21,832 nucleotides of DNA. Source: a bacterium UBP2_UBA4780. Its GTDB lineage: Bacteria; Edwardsbacteria; AC1; EtOH8. A model generated the notes under the pieces. The model had not been told where the DNA came from, did not search any database, and worked only from the letters and a program-made list of their open reading frames with translations. The translations under genes were made by a program, and so were the position numbers. Positions 8,044 to 15,084 of the stretch are shown here, one piece after another; position 1 is the stretch's first letter; the number at the start of each line of letters is the position of its first letter. The DNA lies in the NCBI GenBank assembly GCA_002403115.1, contig DHHE01000230.1:1-21832 (forward strand), in the 5' to 3' direction.

Positions 8044-11000
8044 ATGAACCTGAAGTCCCTTATATGGCCGGGGAGGAAGGAAGCGGCCCCGGGCGGACAG
8101 CCTGACACGGCGGCTTCCAGGCTGCCCCAGGAGGCGCTGGAGAAATACCTGGCCCAGGTGGGCCGGTTCACCGACCTGCTGCCCTCCATCGTCCAGGGCT
8201 CCGACCAGCTGAACGAGATGGAGAAGAAGCACCTGGAGGTCATCCAGGACTTCAGCCGGGAGATGGGCGACATCTTCAGGAAGCAGGAGGTGATGGCCAG
8301 CTCCTCCACCATGGTGCTGGAGACCAGCTGGGACTACAAGCAGGTGATCGTCGGCACCCAGCAGATGCTGGAGGAGCTGCTGTCCTCCTTCGAGCTGGCC
8401 CTGGGGCTCAACGACCAGGTGGCCTCGTCGGTGGAGCGGCTGGGGGCCAGCGCCGGCCAGCTCTCCCGGCTGGTGGCCCTGATGGCCGACCTCTCCACCA
8501 ACATCCGCCAGCTGTCCCGCAACGCCGAGATCATGTCCTACCACGCCGGGCTGTCGGGCAAGGGCTTCGGCATCATCGCCGAGAAGATGAGCAGCCTCAC
8601 CGGCGAGCTGGAGAGGGCGGCCGGGCAGACGCCGCTGACCGACGCCGCCCTCCGGAACAAGCTGGCCGCCATCGACGGCAAGGTCGAGTCCATCCGCGCC
8701 CTGGCCGGCAGCCTGCGGGACAACACCATGGCGGTGCGGAGCAGGCTGTCCGGGATCTTTTCCCTGAACCAGAACATCATCCAGGGGTTCGAGGACATCC
8801 AGCAGGCCTCGGAGCAGCAGCGGGGGATCCGGGAGAAGCTGCTGAGGGGCATCGCCGACATCTCCGGGCTGGCCGAGAACCTGGGGGTGTCCCAGGAGGT
8901 GGTGGCCACGGTGCTGGCCACCGAGGTGGCCGACGCCGGCCAGATAGACTTCGTGCGCGACCAGCTGGCCACCGCCCGGAAGCTTGAGGCCGAGACCGGG
9001 GCCGTTTGGGCCGGCCGCCAGCTGGCCATCGAGCTCTTCCTGATGCGCTCCAAGCTGGAGTCGGCCCGCAGCCGGTGGCTGGACCTCAACCAGTCCATCG
9101 CCTCCCTGCGGCAGACGGTGCAGAACGAGGAGAAGATCCCGGCCCAGCTGCTGCAGGAGCTGGAGGGGCTGTTCCAGGGCATCGAGCAGATCGGGGGCAA
9201 GCTGGCCTCGATCGACAGCGACCTGTCGCGCACCCAGGCCAGCTCCGACGAGATCGAGGGCAAGCTGTCACGGGCCGACGAAGATCTAAAAAAGTGGCAC
9301 TCCTGGCTCTCGGAGATGTCGGACGCCTGCCTGGGGATGGAGGAGGACCTGGCCAGGCTGCGGGGCATCGGGGAGACGGTCAGGTCGTTCGCCGAGCAGA
9401 TCAAGCTGCTGGCCTTCTACTCGGCGGTGGAGGCGGCCGACATGGGCCAGGCCGGCCAGGACCTGACGCCGCTGGTGGCCCAGGCCCGGGAGCTGGCCAA
9501 CCGGGCCAACGCCGACTCGGCCCAGCTGGCGCCGCTGCTGGAACAGATCGGGGACCAGTTCGGCCGGGCCCAGGGCCTGGTGAACGAAAACCGCGCCCTG
9601 CTGGAGAGGATACTGAAGGAGGTCACCGAGGCCAACTGGTCGCTGTCCAAGCTCAAGGAGTCGGCCGAGCAGTTCGAGCTCATCGGAAGGGAGACCTCCA
9701 AGCTGATCGAGCAGCAGAGGAGGAAGAGGCAGGACCTGGCCGTGATCTACACGGCTTTCGCCGACTCCTTCCAGGGGGTGAGCCTGAAGCTGGAGGAGCT
9801 GTTCCGCCTGCTGTCCCGGGCGGCCGAGACCCTGAACATGTTCGGGCATTTCGACGCCCAGCTGTTCGACCGCATCGACCGGGGACTCCTGGGGAGCCGG
9901 GGCGGCGGCACCCTGCGACTGAACCTGAACTCGGACCCGATGACCCTGGACCCGGCCCTGTCCACCGACGCCACCTCCAACGAGGTGGTGGCCCAGCTGT
10001 TCGAGGGGCTGGTGAAGTTCGACAAGGGGGCCAACGTCATCCCGGGCATCGCCTGGCACTGGACCATCTCGTCCGACGGGCTGACCTGGGCTTTCCACCT
10101 GAGGCCGGGCGTCAAGTTCCACAACGGGAGGGAGCTGACGGCCGAGGACGTCAAGTACTCGCTGGAGCGGCTGCTGAACCGGGAGCTGAAGGCGCCCAAC
10201 GCCTACTTCATCGACATGATCCGGGGCGCCGACGAGATGCTGCAGGGCCGCAGCAAGTCACTGTCCGGGCTGAGGGTGGTCGACCCCCACTGCCTGGTGA
10301 TCACCCTGAACTCGCCCTACATGCCGTTCCTGGCCAACCTGGCGGCGGCCGCCACCTCAATAGTGCCCAGGGAGGAAATCGAAAAGCCCGGAGCCGATTT
10401 CGGCCGGAACCCGGTGGGAGCCGGACCCTATCGTCTGGATGAATGGCAGCAGGGAAAAAGCGTGGTGCTGGAGGCCTTTCAGTATTACCACCAGCACGCG
10501 GTTTCGGTAGACCGGGTGCGTTTCACCGTCGGGCTTTCCGAGCAGGAGCGGCGGGAGCGCTTCAAGCTGGACGAGCTGGACCAGGTGGACATCCACCAGG
10601 GCGACCTGGAGGAGTTCCAGGCCCTGGGCAAGAAGGTCCAGGAGACGGCCTCGCTCAACGTCCAGTACATCTGCATCAACGTCTCCAAGGCCACGCCCTT
10701 CGCCCACAAGCTGGTGCGCCAGGCCATGAACAGCGCCATCGACCGCCAGGCGCTGATAGACCGGACCGAGCTCCGGGGCGAAGCGGTCCTGGCCCAGGGC
10801 GTCTTCCCGCCCACCCTTTCCGCCTACAACCCCAAGCTGGAGGGACACCCATACGATCCCGAGCTGGCCCGCAGGCTGCTGGCCGACGCCGGGTTCCCCG
10901 GGGGGCCCCCGGGCGAGTACCTGCTGGACATCAGGGACATCAAGGCCCAGATGGACCGGGCCGAGCTGGTGCGGGAGTTCTGCCGGGAGGTGGGCATCAA

Positions 11001-11430
11001 GCTGAAGCTGAACCCTCTTAGCTGGCGCGACCTTCTGGACCGCGCCTACAGCGGGGACTCGCTGCTCTCCTTCCGGGGCTGGTCGTCGGACAACGGGGAC
11101 CCGGACAACTTCCTCTACCCGCTGTTCCACTCGCGCAACTGGGGGCGGCCGGGGAACACCGCCTTCTTCAAGTCACCGCTGGTGGACCAGATGCTGGACA
11201 AGGCCCTGGCCATGCGCAACCCGCTGGAGCGGCTGGCCTACTACCGGGAGATCGAGCGGATGATCGTGGAGGAGGCGCCCTGGGTGTTCCTCTACCACTC
11301 CATCCGCTTTTCGGCCACCCAGCCCTGGCTCCACGGCTACCGGGCCCGGCCCATGGGGGCGCCCCGGCTGCAGGACTGCTGGCTGGAGCCGGGGCCCTCG
11401 GCCGGCGGGGATGATGCTATAAAAATATAG
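8044..11430 (+). CDS. Cytosolic chemoreceptor-like coiled coil fused to a family-5 peptide-binding domain
   Basis: 1128 residues, unbroken frame. Residues 1-600 are mostly heptad-rich helix with no signal peptide and no membrane segment (start MNLKSLIWPGRKEAAPG). Two stretches resemble the hairpin tip of methyl-accepting chemotaxis proteins: residues about 155-195 (NAEIMSYHAGLSGKGFGIIA) and about 448-490 (IKLLAFYSAVEAADMGQAGQ; compare the usual IKLLALNAAIEAARAGE). From residue 622 (GTLRLNLNSDPMTLDPAL) to about 1115 there is a complete SBP_bac_5 (DppA/OppA-like) domain, including WAFHLRPGVKFHNGRELTAEDV and the ligand-loop-like WSSDNGDPDNF. Such domains normally work in the periplasm with an ABC transporter; none is encoded nearby. 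The join falls just where a mature binding protein would begin. A cytosolic peptide- or ligand-sensing signalling protein, loosely analogous to SgrR, is inferred. The gene lies 68 bp after murI. Confidence 0.85.
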   Translation: MNLKSLIWPGRKEAAPGGQPDTAASRLPQEALEKYLAQVGRFTDLLPSIVQGSDQLNEMEKKHLEVIQDFSREMGDIFRKQEVMASSSTMVLETSWDYKQVIVGTQQMLEELLSSFELALGLNDQVASSVERLGASAGQLSRLVALMADLSTNIRQLSRNAEIMSYHAGLSGKGFGIIAEKMSSLTGELERAAGQTPLTDAALRNKLAAIDGKVESIRALAGSLRDNTMAVRSRLSGIFSLNQNIIQGFEDIQQASEQQRGIREKLLRGIADISGLAENLGVSQEVVATVLATEVADAGQIDFVRDQLATARKLEAETGAVWAGRQLAIELFLMRSKLESARSRWLDLNQSIASLRQTVQNEEKIPAQLLQELEGLFQGIEQIGGKLASIDSDLSRTQASSDEIEGKLSRADEDLKKWHSWLSEMSDACLGMEEDLARLRGIGETVRSFAEQIKLLAFYSAVEAADMGQAGQDLTPLVAQARELANRANADSAQLAPLLEQIGDQFGRAQGLVNENRALLERILKEVTEANWSLSKLKESAEQFELIGRETSKLIEQQRRKRQDLAVIYTAFADSFQGVSLKLEELFRLLSRAAETLNMFGHFDAQLFDRIDRGLLGSRGGGTLRLNLNSDPMTLDPALSTDATSNEVVAQLFEGLVKFDKGANVIPGIAWHWTISSDGLTWAFHLRPGVKFHNGRELTAEDVKYSLERLLNRELKAPNAYFIDMIRGADEMLQGRSKSLSGLRVVDPHCLVITLNSPYMPFLANLAAAATSIVPREEIEKPGADFGRNPVGAGPYRLDEWQQGKSVVLEAFQYYHQHAVSVDRVRFTVGLSEQERRERFKLDELDQVDIHQGDLEEFQALGKKVQETASLNVQYICINVSKATPFAHKLVRQAMNSAIDRQALIDRTELRGEAVLAQGVFPPTLSAYNPKLEGHPYDPELARRLLADAGFPGGPPGEYLLDIRDIKAQMDRAELVREFCREVGIKLKLNPLSWRDLLDRAYSGDSLLSFRGWSSDNGDPDNFLYPLFHSRNWGRPGNTAFFKSPLVDQMLDKALAMRNPLERLAYYREIERMIVEEAPWVFLYHSIRFSATQPWLHGYRARPMGAPRLQDCWLEPGPSAGGDDAIKI

Positions 11431-11441
11431 TGTCATAGCAT
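11414..11441 (+). repeat. Nested inverted repeat between the sensor fusion and the pseudouridine synthase
   Basis: ATGCTAT (11414-11420) and ATAGCAT (11435-11441) are perfect reverse complements spaced by 14 bp. A second overlapping hairpin, CTATA-AAAA-TATAG, fills 11417-11430. The structure is A+T-rich in a G+C-rich setting. It covers the last codons and stop of the fusion gene and the start codon of the next. It could be an operator, a weak RNA hairpin limiting initiation, or chance; no T-run makes it a terminator. Confidence 0.5.
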
Positions 11442-12426
11442 GTCCGACCCGTCGCCCCGGCGCCTGTCGCTGGACGTCTCCCGGGACCAGTCCCGGATAA
11501 GGCTGGACCGGTACCTCATCTGCCAGGGGGTGAGGCTGTCCCGGAACCAGGCCCAAAGGCTGATCGACTCGGGCTCGGTGCTGGTGGACGGGCGGGCCAG
11601 GCCGCCGGGCTACCTGGTGAAGCCGGGGGACCGGGTGGAGGTCGAACTCGGGCCGGCTCTGGCGGAACGCCGGCCGCCGGAGGCGGAGGACATCCCGCTG
11701 GAGATAGTCCACGAGGACGGAGACCTGCTGGTGGTCGACAAGCCGGCCGGGATGGTGGTGCACCCGGCCCCGGGGAACTACCGGGGCACCCTGGTCAACG
11801 CGCTGCTGGGACGGCCGGGGAGCCTGTCGCCGGGAACGGGCGGAGGCCGGCCCGGAATACTGCACCGGCTGGACAAGGACACCTCGGGCCTGCTGATAGT
11901 CGCCAAGAACCAGGAGGCCCACCACCGGCTGGCGGTCCAGCTGACAGCCAGGGGCATCACGCGGAACTATCTGGCCGTGGCCTGGGGCAGGCTGGAAAGC
12001 GGGGGGGCCATCTCGGCCCCGGTGGGGCGCTCGGCTTTCGACCGCAAGAAAATGGGCGTCAGCGCCCTCCGGGGGCGGCAGGCGGTCACCCATTACCGGG
12101 CGCTGGAGAACTTCGGCCGGCTGGCCACGCTGGTCGAGGTCGGCTTGGAGACCGGCCGCACCCACCAGATCCGGGTCCACCTCGAGCACATCGGACATCC
12201 GGTGGTGGGCGATCCCACCTATCACCAGGGGGTGGGGGATATCTGGCGCGGCCTGGACCCGGCCGGGCGACGCCGGGCCAAGGGAGTCTCCGAACTGATC
12301 GGCCGCCAGGCCCTGCACGCCTTCAGGCTGAGGTTCATCCATCCGTCAACCAACCTGGTCCTGGAATTCGAATCGCCGGTCCCGCCGGATTTCCAGCGCC
12401 TGCTGGACCGCCTCAGAGAAAAATGA
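11440..12426 (+). CDS. RluD-like 23S rRNA pseudouridine synthase
   Basis: 328 residues. An N-terminal S4 RNA-binding domain (about 15-75) has IRLDRYLICQGVRLSRNQAQ and GSVLVDG. A RsuA/RluA-type catalytic domain follows, with DLLVVDKPAGMVVHPAPG, the motif HRLDKDTSGLLIVAK carrying the catalytic Asp145, and GRTHQIRVHLEHIGHPVVGDP near the C-terminus. The enzyme isomerises uridines in RNA; S4-containing members of this branch usually modify helix 69 of 23S rRNA (RluD), but the exact sites are inferred. The ATG at 11440 lies 9 bp after the upstream stop and has no clear Shine-Dalgarno; it lies inside the nested inverted repeat. A GGGCGCCC palindrome followed by TTTTTT just after the stop (12431-12444) might aid termination but leaves no proper loop. 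Confidence 0.93.
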   Translation: MSDPSPRRLSLDVSRDQSRIRLDRYLICQGVRLSRNQAQRLIDSGSVLVDGRARPPGYLVKPGDRVEVELGPALAERRPPEAEDIPLEIVHEDGDLLVVDKPAGMVVHPAPGNYRGTLVNALLGRPGSLSPGTGGGRPGILHRLDKDTSGLLIVAKNQEAHHRLAVQLTARGITRNYLAVAWGRLESGGAISAPVGRSAFDRKKMGVSALRGRQAVTHYRALENFGRLATLVEVGLETGRTHQIRVHLEHIGHPVVGDPTYHQGVGDIWRGLDPAGRRRAKGVSELIGRQALHAFRLRFIHPSTNLVLEFESPVPPDFQRLLDRLREK

Positions 12427-12445
12427 AAATGGGCGCCCTTTTTTC

Positions 12446-12474
12446 TTGACAACAAGGGCCGATGCTGATATATT
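12446..12474 (+). promoter_or_regulatory. Near-consensus sigma-70 promoter
   Basis: TTGACA (12446-12451), a 17-bp spacer, and TATATT (12469-12474): six of six and five of six matches at the ideal spacing. Predicted transcription start is near 12481. No convincing gene begins within the next 450 bp, so it would produce either a long leader for the OmpA-family gene at 12945 or a non-coding transcript across the foldback element. The -10 box touches the left inverted repeat. Confidence 0.6.
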
Positions 12475-12627
12475 ATTAACTTATCAACGAAACTTTGGCA
12501 AAAACTGCTTTGCACGCGGTCATCGAGCACCTCGACCCGGCTCGGCACAAGTACGCCCGCCGATGGTCGAGTGGCCGTTATCTCGATACGAACCGTTTCC
12601 GGTTCTACTCGATAATCGGCTGTACCT

Positions 12628-12653
12628 GTGCTGAGTGCATCGAAGCATCGAGA
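12628..12653 (+). repeat. Short dispersed repeat, copy A (GTGCTGAG...TCGAAGCATCGAGA)
   Basis: GTGCTGAG, TGCA, then TCGAAGCATCGAGA. It is repeated in direct orientation at 12831-12857 with a slightly different middle (CGTAG), and the core CTGAGTGCATCGAAG recurs inverted at 12806-12821. Similar GCTGAGC..TCGAAG motifs are familiar intergenic repeats in many environmental genomes; that statement is from general knowledge. Confidence 0.6.
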
Positions 12654-12671
12654 CCAGGCGGGCACTCGGCT

Positions 12672-12694
12672 CGTGGTGAGCTTGTCGAACCACG
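12672..12694 (+). repeat. Palindromic intergenic repeat
   Basis: CGTGGT (12672-12677) and ACCACG (12689-12694) form a perfect 6-bp stem around GAGCTTGTCGA. The sequence belongs to the same style of 'TGAGC..GTCGAA' repeat as the flanking copies, and a related segment in opposite orientation (CCTCGACAGGCTTGCC) follows at 12707-12722. It lies in the middle of the foldback element. Confidence 0.55.
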
Positions 12695-12804
12695 GCCGGC
12701 CAGTACCTCGACAGGCTTGCCCTCCCGCCTGCCTCTCTGTTTACCAAGTGTCTGTTCAAACTGTCCGGCGGGCAGGGAGTGAAATCGAAGGGCTCGGTAA
12801 CAAT

Positions 12805-12857
12805 CCTTCGATGCAACTCAGGTTAAACACGTGCTGAGCGTAGTCGAAGCATCGAGA
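12805..12857 (+). repeat. Short dispersed repeat: inverted copy plus direct copy D
   Basis: CCTTCGATGCAACTCAGG (12805-12822) is the inverted counterpart of copy A. GTGCTGAGCGTAGTCGAAG then CATCGAGA (12831-12857) is the direct copy. The adjacent inverted and direct copies could pair with each other in RNA. A related sequence occurs again at 20139-20154, outside this element. Confidence 0.55.
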
Positions 12858-12932
12858 TGACCGCATGCCCTGGTTAGGCATCTTGCGTAAATTTGCCAAA
12901 GTCCAGTTATTAAGATCATATCGTGACCATCT

Positions 12933-12940
12933 AAGGAGGG
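12933..12940 (+). promoter_or_regulatory. Strong ribosome-binding site for the OmpA-family gene
   Basis: AAGGAGGG ends 4 bp before the ATG at 12945, the best Shine-Dalgarno in the window; most other genes here have none. Upstream, TTGCCA (12893-12898) and CATATC (12917-12922), 18 bp apart, could be a weak promoter provided by the right end of the foldback element. Confidence 0.75.
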
Positions 12941-12944
12941 CTCA

Positions 12945-14885
12945 ATGCGATACACGAGGGTTTTGATGCCGGCGATCATGGCCGTCCTGCTGGCGGCTCC
13001 AGCCCCGGCCTACCAGCCGCCGGCCTTCGACGGCGGCTGCGGGTTGTTCAAGGTGTCCTCGGCCAGGACCCTGGGCAAGGGGATGCTGGCGGTGGGCTTC
13101 CTGCACTCGGACTACAGCACGGTCAAGATGACCAAGGGCGACCCCTTCTTCCAGGGGGACACCATTACCGGCGGCGCGCCGGACAAGCACCACCGGGGCC
13201 AGTCGCGGCTGATGATCAGCTTCGCGCCCATCGATTACTTCGAGTTCGCCCTGGGGCCCAGGATGTACGCGGTCTACGACCAGCACGCCAACGTCACCGG
13301 GCAATACGGGCGCTACGACTCCACCAACTACGACCTGGCCTGGTTCTGGATGCGGGACATCCAGCTCAAGGTCAAGGGCTCGTACCCCTCGCCGACTTGG
13401 GGCAGGGCCAAATTCTCCTTCGCGGCCGGGGGCGAGGTCTTCGTCAACATTGGCATGCCGTCAGAGCTCTCCTATACCTACACCGAGGGCAAGGCCGACA
13501 AGCCGGAATCGTCCCTGGTGGCCCACGGCTTCACCGAGCTGGTGCCCTTCAACACCGACTTCGGCGCCAAGCTGCTGGGCACCCTGACCCTGGGGCCGGC
13601 CCAGCTGCACGGCAACCTCGGGTACCTGATGGCCGGCAATCCCAAGCCGGGCTGGGTCCTCTCCGACACCCTGGCGCCGTCGCCCTCGGACTCCTCTTAC
13701 CTGATGTTCCAGGCCGCCAAGGGAACCGGGATTCACGAAAACCAGATCCTGTGGGGGGCGGGGCTGGAGGTGGCGGCCGGGCCGTTCGTCACCTTCCTGC
13801 TGGAGGCCTCGGGCGAGAAGCCCAAGAGCAGCGGTTCCTTCTTCCAGGGCAGCCCCAACCGGATAACCCCGGGCATCCGCTTCAACACCCCGGCCGGCTT
13901 CACCATAGACGGCGGCTGCGAGATCAAGATGCACGGCAAGTCGTCGTCGCCGGACTGGAACGCCCTGTTCGGGTTCTCGGTGACCTCCTCGGTGTTATCC
14001 AAACCCAAGCCCATCCCGCAGGCCATCATCGCCGGAAAGGTGAACATCGCCGGGACCGATTCCATACTGACGGCCGCGCTGACCATCGCCGGGCAGCCTC
14101 CCATCGTCCAGAAGCCGGACGGCAGCTTCTCGGTGACCCTGCCCCCGGGCACCTACCGGATGCGGGCCGCGGCCGGCGACTCCTTCCTGTGGCAGGAGAA
14201 GGCGGCCACCCTGGCCGACGGCCAGACCCTGATCATGGACTTCGCCCTGCGCCGCAAGGATTTTCCCAAGGGCACGGTCACCGGCAAGGTCACCGACTCC
14301 AAGACCGGCAACGCCATGGGGGCCACCCTGGCCTTCTACGGGCCGGACAAGGCCATGGCGGGAACACCGGTCGCCAGCGACATGCTGACCGGCATCTACA
14401 CCGTCAGCCTGCCGCCGAACATCTACACGGTTCAGGCGCTGGCCGATGGCTACAACACGGAGACGGCGCCGGTTCCGGTGAACGACAAGCAGACCTTCAT
14501 CCAGAACTTCAGCATGCGGGCCATACCCAAGAAGGGGGAGAAGGTGGTGCTCAAGGGCATCAAGTTCCGCACCGCCCGGGCCGACATCATGACGCCGTCC
14601 TACCCCATTTTGGATGAGGGGGCCAAGCTGCTCAAGGACAATCCCACCATCAAGGTGGAGATCGGCGGGCACACCGACAGCCGGGGCAGCGCCGCCCGGA
14701 ACCAGACCCTGTCCGAGGGCCGGGCCAACACGGTGCGCAGCTACCTGATCTCCAACCACGGAATCAGCCCAGAACGGCTGACGGTCAAGGGCTACGGCGA
14801 GGACGTGCCCATCGAGTCCAACCGGACCACCGCCGGCCGGGCGGCCAACCGCAGGATTGAGTTCGTGGTGATCAGCCAGAACTGA
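12945..14885 (+). CDS. OmpA-family outer-membrane protein with carboxypeptidase-regulatory-like repeats
   Basis: 646 residues. A Sec signal peptide covers about 1-22 (LMPAIMAVLLAAPAPA, cut near AYQ). Residues about 25-350 alternate polar and aromatic residues as in an outer-membrane beta-barrel, with FAPIDYFEFALGPRMY and a typical late strand. Two carboxypeptidase-regulatory-like Ig-fold repeats follow, at about 364-430 (GSFSVTLPPGTYRMRA) and 444-515 (TGIYTVSLPPNIYTVQALADGY). A C-terminal OmpA domain (about 534-644) carries IGGHTDSRGSAARNQTLSEGRA and NRRIEFVV, the peptidoglycan-binding signature. It probably anchors the outer membrane to the wall. It appears monocistronic, with its own strong ribosome-binding site and terminator. 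Placing the Ig-like repeats between barrel and OmpA domain would give a periplasmic spacer. Confidence 0.85.
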   Translation: MRYTRVLMPAIMAVLLAAPAPAYQPPAFDGGCGLFKVSSARTLGKGMLAVGFLHSDYSTVKMTKGDPFFQGDTITGGAPDKHHRGQSRLMISFAPIDYFEFALGPRMYAVYDQHANVTGQYGRYDSTNYDLAWFWMRDIQLKVKGSYPSPTWGRAKFSFAAGGEVFVNIGMPSELSYTYTEGKADKPESSLVAHGFTELVPFNTDFGAKLLGTLTLGPAQLHGNLGYLMAGNPKPGWVLSDTLAPSPSDSSYLMFQAAKGTGIHENQILWGAGLEVAAGPFVTFLLEASGEKPKSSGSFFQGSPNRITPGIRFNTPAGFTIDGGCEIKMHGKSSSPDWNALFGFSVTSSVLSKPKPIPQAIIAGKVNIAGTDSILTAALTIAGQPPIVQKPDGSFSVTLPPGTYRMRAAAGDSFLWQEKAATLADGQTLIMDFALRRKDFPKGTVTGKVTDSKTGNAMGATLAFYGPDKAMAGTPVASDMLTGIYTVSLPPNIYTVQALADGYNTETAPVPVNDKQTFIQNFSMRAIPKKGEKVVLKGIKFRTARADIMTPSYPILDEGAKLLKDNPTIKVEIGGHTDSRGSAARNQTLSEGRANTVRSYLISNHGISPERLTVKGYGEDVPIESNRTTAGRAANRRIEFVVISQN

Positions 14886-14902
14886 CCCCTCACCCCGAAC
14901 TG

Positions 14903-14938
14903 GCCCCTCCCCGGGGAACGCCGGGGAGGGGCTTTGTT
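14903..14938 (+). terminator. Rho-independent terminator after the OmpA-family gene
   Basis: GCCCCTCCCCGG (14903-14914) and CCGGGGAGGGGC (14921-14932) form a perfect 12-bp stem with a 6-base loop (GGAACG), followed by TTTGTT. It begins 17 bp after the stop codon and cleanly separates the OmpA gene from the metF operon. Confidence 0.93.
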
Positions 14939-14958
14939 ATATTTATATAGCGTCTATC

Positions 14959-14987
14959 GGCGCCGGCAAGGCCTGGGGCGCCGGCAA
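14959..14987 (+). repeat. Pair of 11-bp direct repeats upstream of metF
   Basis: GGCGCCGGCAA occurs at 14959-14969 and again at 14977-14987, 18 bp apart start to start, each holding the palindrome GGCGCC. They lie about 20 bp upstream of the predicted metF -35 box and are spaced about 1.7 helical turns apart. They could be activator sites, or chance in G+C-rich DNA. No riboswitch-like structure is seen in the short leader. Confidence 0.35.
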
Positions 14988-15005
14988 CCGGCCCGGGGAA
15001 ACAGG

Positions 15006-15034
15006 TTGCTTTTTGCGGCGATATCGGCTATCAT
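15006..15034 (+). promoter_or_regulatory. Sigma-70-type promoter for the metF-metH operon
   Basis: TTGCTT (15006-15011), a 17-bp spacer and TATCAT (15029-15034) give a good fit. The predicted start near 15041 leaves about 44 nt of leader before the metF ATG at 15085, too short for a SAM or cobalamin riboswitch. No Shine-Dalgarno is evident before that ATG. Confidence 0.6.
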
Positions 15035-15084
15035 TCTGACCACCTGAACGGGAAGCGAACACCCAAACTTGCGGACCCAGTACG

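Larger units (their letters stand above)
12474..12920. mobile_element. Foldback / MITE-like non-coding element
   Basis: The ends at 12474-12502 and 12892-12920 are inverted copies: ACTTTGGCAAA (12492-12502) exactly matches the reverse complement of TTTGCCAAAGT (12892-12902). Aligning outward without gaps gives 22 of 29 matches by eye. Further inside, GCACGCGGTCATC (12512-12524) matches the reverse complement of 12856-12868 at 12 of 13 positions, so the inverted arms extend inward with an indel. No frame inside resembles a protein and there is no transposase. About 447 bp, inverted ends and internal short repeats fit a non-autonomous element. No clear target-site duplication was found. It separates the pseudouridine synthase from the OmpA gene and may supply its promoter. 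Confidence 0.55.

Noticed and set aside
9006..10442. 478-codon plus-strand frame inside the sensor-fusion gene
   Set aside because: Repetitive Gly/Arg/Ala/Pro content with no domain, out of frame with a gene that matches known families throughout.
12431..12444. GGGCGCCC then TTTTTT after the pseudouridine synthase as a terminator
   Set aside because: The palindrome has no bases left for a loop. It might contribute to termination but cannot be supported as a standard hairpin.
12446..12837. Small open frames in the 12427-12944 gap
   Set aside because: They cross the inverted repeats and dispersed repeats, have no ribosome-binding site and no family resemblance.
15041..15084. SAM or cobalamin riboswitch before metF
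   Set aside because: The predicted leader is only about 44 nt and shows none of the conserved riboswitch cores.
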